64,000 bases of DNA from JALORV01 sp035498175 (GTDB taxonomy: Bacteria; Pseudomonadota; Gammaproteobacteria; Burkholderiales; Burkholderiaceae_F). This document shows positions 60,934 to 64,000 of the stretch, piece by piece; position 1 is the stretch's first letter, and each line of letters starts with the position of its first letter. Location: NCBI GenBank assembly GCA_035498175.1, contig DATKAJ010000113.1, positions 1-64,000 of the forward strand. The letters run 5' to 3'. The notes under the pieces are model-generated. The model did no database searches and was not told the DNA's origin. It was given only the letters and a program-made list of their open reading frames with translations. The position numbers and the translations under genes were made by a program.

Positions 60934-62097
60934 CTAGTCGAGAGTCTGGCGGTAGCGCTTCATCGCGACGGCGACGGCGACCGCGATGAAGACCAGGATT
61001 GGGACCGTCTGCGGCGCGATGTCGGCCCAGCCCGCACCCTTGAGCATCACGCCCCGCACGATGCGCAGGAAGTGCGTCAGCGGCAGTGCCTCGCCGATCC
61101 ACTGCGCCCAGGCGGGCATTCCACGGAACGGAAACATGAAGCCCGACAGCAGGATGTTCGGCAGGAAGAAGAACATCGTCATCTGCATCGACTGCATCTG
61201 CGAGCGCGCGATCGTCGAGAACGTGAAGCCGACGCCGAGGGTTGCGACGATGAACAGCACGATCGCCGCCGAGAGCGTGAGGAAATTACCGAACATCGGC
61301 ACGTGAAACAGCAGCCGCGCCGCGGTGAAGACGATGAGCACCTGCGCGTAGCCGATGATCACATAGGGCACGATCTTGCCGGTCATGACTTCGGCCGGTC
61401 GCACCGGCGTTGCCAGCAGGTTCTCGAGCGTGCCGCGTTCGCGCTCACGCGTCATGCCCATTGCCGTCATCATCACCAGCGTCATCGTCAGGATGACGCC
61501 CATCAGTCCGGGAACGACGTTGTAGTTCGTCAGGCCCTCGGGGTTGTAGCGCTTGTGCACGATGACCTGGAACGGTGCGCGGTCGGGCGCCAGCCGCGCC
61601 AGCGGACCGTTGAGGTCATTGTGCAGGGCGAGCTGCGGCAGCTGCTGCAGCGCTGACACGGCCGCACCGGTCGCGGCGGGATCGGTAGCGTCGGCGTACA
61701 CCGCCATCGGCGGCGATTCGCCGCGCACCAGACGCGCTGTGAAGTCCGAGGAAAATACCAGCGCGAACTGCACGTCGCCGCGCGCGATCAGGCGCTCGGC
61801 CTCGCTCTCGGAGCCGACCTCGATGATGTGGAAGTAGTCGGTGTTCTGCGCAGCGCGCACGATCGTACGCACGATCGGCGACTGGTCGAGCGCCACGACC
61901 GCGGTCGGCAGGTGCTTCGGGTCGGAGTTGATCGCGTAGCCGAAGAGAACCAGCTGCATGATCGGCACGCCGATCAGCATCGCGAACGTCAGGCGGTCGC
62001 GCCTCAGCTGTATGAACTCCTTCAGCAGCACGGCGCGCACGCGCTCCAAGGAGAAGCCCCAGCGGCGCGGGACCTCAGCTGACGGTGTCGCGGGCAT
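60934..62097 (-). CDS. ABC-2 type permease (YbhR/YhhJ-like)
   Basis: 387 residues. A cytoplasmic start (LKEFIQLRRDRLTFAMLIGVPIMQLVLF) leads to one helix, a periplasmic domain of about 140 residues (VVALDQSPIVRTIVRAAQNTD), and five helices at the end (VVPGLMGVILTMTLVMMTAMG; LLATPVRPAEVMTGKIVPYV; PLTHFLRIVRGVMLKGAGW). Layout of an ABC-2 drug or lipid exporter. Overlaps the ATPase gene by 23 bp. Only one permease gene is present, while the related ybh operon has two. Confidence 0.9.
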   Translation of the reverse strand: MPATPSAEVPRRWGFSLERVRAVLLKEFIQLRRDRLTFAMLIGVPIMQLVLFGYAINSDPKHLPTAVVALDQSPIVRTIVRAAQNTDYFHIIEVGSESEAERLIARGDVQFALVFSSDFTARLVRGESPPMAVYADATDPAATGAAVSALQQLPQLALHNDLNGPLARLAPDRAPFQVIVHKRYNPEGLTNYNVVPGLMGVILTMTLVMMTAMGMTRERERGTLENLLATPVRPAEVMTGKIVPYVIIGYAQVLIVFTAARLLFHVPMFGNFLTLSAAIVLFIVATLGVGFTFSTIARSQMQSMQMTMFFFLPNILLSGFMFPFRGMPAWAQWIGEALPLTHFLRIVRGVMLKGAGWADIAPQTVPILVFIAVAVAVAMKRYRQTLD

Positions 62098-63040
62098 CCT
62101 GGGTCAGTGCGATGAAGACGTCTTCGAGTCCGGTCGGCATCGGCTCGATCACGAGTGCGGACGCAAGTTCCGGATCGCGCTCGGCCAGCCAGCGCGGAAA
62201 GTCGTCGCCGGTGCGTCCGCTGACGTGCAGGCTGGTTCCGAACGGCACCGCCATCCAGCCGTCGTGCTCGACGCGTTCGAGCACCGCGTCGAGCCGTGCC
62301 CCGCTCACCGACCAGGTCCTGAGCCCGGCTTGCGCGATCACCTCCGGCGCGGTGCCGGCGGCGAGCATCTTGCCGTAGGAGATGTAGACGAGCCGGTGGC
62401 AACGCTCGGCTTCGTCCATGTAATGCGTGCTGACCAGCACCGTGATGCCCTCGGCTGCGAGCGCGTGGATCTCACGCCAGAAATCGCGCCGCGCCTTCGG
62501 GTCGACGCCCGCAGTCGGTTCGTCGAGCAGCAGCAGTTCGGGCTCGTGCATCAGGCAGGCCGCGAGCGCCAGGCGCTGCTTCCACCCGCCGGAGAGCGTT
62601 CCGGCGAGTTGCTTCTGGCGCGACGTGAGGCCGAGCCGTTCCAGCGCGTCCGCGACGCGCTTGTGCTGGTTGTCGAGGCGATAGACGCGCGCGGTGAACT
62701 CGAGGTTCTCCGCGATCGACAGGTCCTCGTAAAGTCCGAAGCGCTGGGTCATGTAGCCGACTCGCAGCTTGATGCGACGCGCCTCGCGCCGGATGTCGTA
62801 GCCGAGGCATGTGCCCTCGCCGGCATCCACTTCGAGCAATCCGCAGAGCATGCGGATCGTCGTCGTCTTGCCGCTGCCGTTCGGGCCGAGAAAGCCGCAG
62901 ACCTCACCGCGCGGCACGACGAGGTCGATATGGTCGACGACGACGCGTCCGCCGAAGGACTTGGTCAGGCCGCGCACGTCGATCGCCAGATTTCTCGTGG
63001 AACGATCCTCCGCGCTGCGCGCCGCCGTCGCTGCGCTCAT
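62075..63040 (-). CDS. ABC transporter ATPase (YbhF-like)
   Basis: 321 residues, one ATPase domain with C-terminal extension. Walker A GFLGPNGSGKTTTIRML near 49-65, signature LSGGWKQRLALAACLM near 149, Walker B LLLLDEPTAGVDPKARRDF near 172. It powers the ABC-2 permease. It starts 3 bp after the HlyD-type gene. Confidence 0.93.
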   Translation of the reverse strand: MSAATAARSAEDRSTRNLAIDVRGLTKSFGGRVVVDHIDLVVPRGEVCGFLGPNGSGKTTTIRMLCGLLEVDAGEGTCLGYDIRREARRIKLRVGYMTQRFGLYEDLSIAENLEFTARVYRLDNQHKRVADALERLGLTSRQKQLAGTLSGGWKQRLALAACLMHEPELLLLDEPTAGVDPKARRDFWREIHALAAEGITVLVSTHYMDEAERCHRLVYISYGKMLAAGTAPEVIAQAGLRTWSVSGARLDAVLERVEHDGWMAVPFGTSLHVSGRTGDDFPRWLAERDPELASALVIEPMPTGLEDVFIALTQDARDTVS

Positions 63041-63043
63041 GCG

Positions 63044-64000
63044 TCACGTCCCTGGCACGATGCGCACATCGACCGGCTGGCCGGGCTTCAGCACCTGTAC
63101 CGTCTTCGTATCAGGCTGCGCCTCGACCATGAAGACGAGCTTGGCGCGGCTCTCGTTGCTGTAGATCACGGGTGGCGTGTACTCGGCCTTGTCGGAGACG
63201 AAGGCCACCTTCGCCGCCAGGCCCGCCGCACAGCTGTCGCAGCTCACGGCGACGATATCGCCGACCCGCACGCGCGCGAGCGCCGCCTGCGGCACGAAGA
63301 AGCGCACCTTCAGCGCGCCGTCCGGCAGCAGCGCAACGACCGGCGCGCCCTGCGCCACGTACTCACCGGTGCGATACAGGACGTCCTGCACGGCCGCCGC
63401 CTTCGGCGCCACGCCGCGCGTCTGGTCCTCGCGCCAGCGCGACGAGGCGAGATCGCTTTCGGCCGCGCGCTGCTCGGCTTCGGCGGCGGCGATCTCATCC
63501 GGACGCGCCGCGTCGCGCGCGACCGCAAGGTTTGCCTGCAACTCGGCGACGCGAGCCACATCACGATCGCGCGTGGCTTTCAGCTCGTCGAGCCGGTTCG
63601 GCGAGATGAACCCCTGAGCGACCAGTTCTTCGTTGCGCTTCAGGTCGTTGGTGGACAGTACGAGCGCCGCGCGCGCCTGCGCCAGCTGCTGTTCGATCGC
63701 CCGCAGCTCGTCGACCCGCTTGCCCTTGCGCAGGTTGCGCGCCTGCGCCGCCGCGCTGTCGGCGCGCGCTGCGGCGGCCGCGCGCGCGAGCGACTCGGGA
63801 TCGCGCTCGAGCTGGAAGAGCAGCTGACCAGCATCGACTCGCGCGCCGCGCTCGACCGCCAGCTTCTCGATCCGCCCGCCAATCGCCGGCGCAACGTAAA
63901 CGAGGTCGGCCTCGGCGTAGCCGCTGAAGCGGTCAGGGTCGACGCGCGTGCAGGCCCCAAGCGCGGTCAAGACGGCCGCCGCGACGGCGAGGCGGTCAAT
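63044..64000 (-). CDS. HlyD-family lipoprotein adaptor (5' end beyond window)
   Basis: 318 codons visible, open at the right edge. The first codons in view read LAVAAAVLTALGACTR, which looks like the end of a lipoprotein signal with LGAC as lipobox, so probably only a few residues are missing. The body has the lipoyl halves (VAPAIGGRIEKLAVERGARVDAG) and a helical hairpin (LFQLERDPESLARAAAAARADS). It is the periplasmic adaptor of a YbhG-like export system with the two ABC genes that follow. Confidence 0.85.
   Translation of the reverse strand: MDRLAVAAAVLTALGACTRVDPDRFSGYAEADLVYVAPAIGGRIEKLAVERGARVDAGQLLFQLERDPESLARAAAAARADSAAAQARNLRKGKRVDELRAIEQQLAQARAALVLSTNDLKRNEELVAQGFISPNRLDELKATRDRDVARVAELQANLAVARDAARPDEIAAAEAEQRAAESDLASSRWREDQTRGVAPKAAAVQDVLYRTGEYVAQGAPVVALLPDGALKVRFFVPQAALARVRVGDIVAVSCDSCAAGLAAKVAFVSDKAEYTPPVIYSNESRAKLVFMVEAQPDTKTVQVLKPGQPVDVRIVPGT

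Overview
The window is a GC-rich proteobacterial chromosome segment with dense gene packing, short intergenic gaps and many ATGA-type overlaps. A red-type form IC RuBisCO operon with cbbX and a divergent cbbR, a urt-ure block with a GNAT gene between ureA and ureB, an NAD-glutamate dehydrogenase of the large family and a QueC gene together suggest a betaproteobacterium (Burkholderiales-like). This placement is inference. No tRNA, rRNA, insertion sequence, prophage or CRISPR array was seen, and no gene-free stretch exceeds about 250 bases.

Layout. 1-2.8 kb: NAD-glutamate dehydrogenase cut by the left edge. 2.9-11.2 kb: housekeeping and accessory singles (exonuclease/GIY-YIG fusion, DUF302, ECF sigma with a membrane partner, nitroreductase, PrpF-like isomerase, QueC). 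11.3-17.5 kb: the most unusual segment. It holds a TPR-HD-GYP protein, a divergent 44-residue double-glycine peptide gene whose predicted mature product is only seven residues, a small lipoprotein, and a C39 peptidase-ABC exporter with its HlyD-type adaptor. 17.6-25 kb: the Calvin cycle operon cbbL-S-X-F-P, ending in an internally deleted transketolase remnant and a thioredoxin-fold gene, with cbbR divergent. 25-30 kb: periplasmic rhodanese, a secreted-looking FAH-family protein, an EamA transporter, a decayed YdeI-family gene, an AAA-like protein without a Walker A motif, and an AarF/UbiB-like kinase. 30.1-41.8 kb: urtABCDE (urea ABC uptake) followed by ureD-ureA-GNAT-ureB-C-E-F-G, with a sigma-54-like promoter ahead of urtA. 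41.8-45.8 kb: a DUF3604-PpiC-HupE/UreJ module on the opposite strand. 45.9-50.9 kb: a chromate-resistance operon, chrB-chrA-rhodanese-chrB C-terminal domain-small protein-Rieske/FAD oxidoreductase, preceded by a perfect AT-rich inverted repeat. 50.9-64 kb: a DMT transporter with a histidine-rich tail, acetoacetyl-CoA synthetase, hydrolase, thioredoxin-like protein, ABC-F ATPase, a di-iron/MBL-fold protein divergent from an ECF sigma/zinc-finger anti-sigma pair, periplasmic proteins, and an HlyD-ABC-ABC2 export operon cut by the right edge.

Together the genes point to an organism that can fix CO2 through RuBisCO (activated by CbbX, controlled by CbbR), take up urea at high affinity and hydrolyse it with nickel urease, which would supply both ammonia and CO2, and resist chromate. 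The strongest candidate for an undescribed system is at 11.3-17.5 kb. A short secreted peptide, its processing exporter and an adjacent TPR-domain cyclic-di-GMP phosphodiesterase could form a peptide-signalling circuit.
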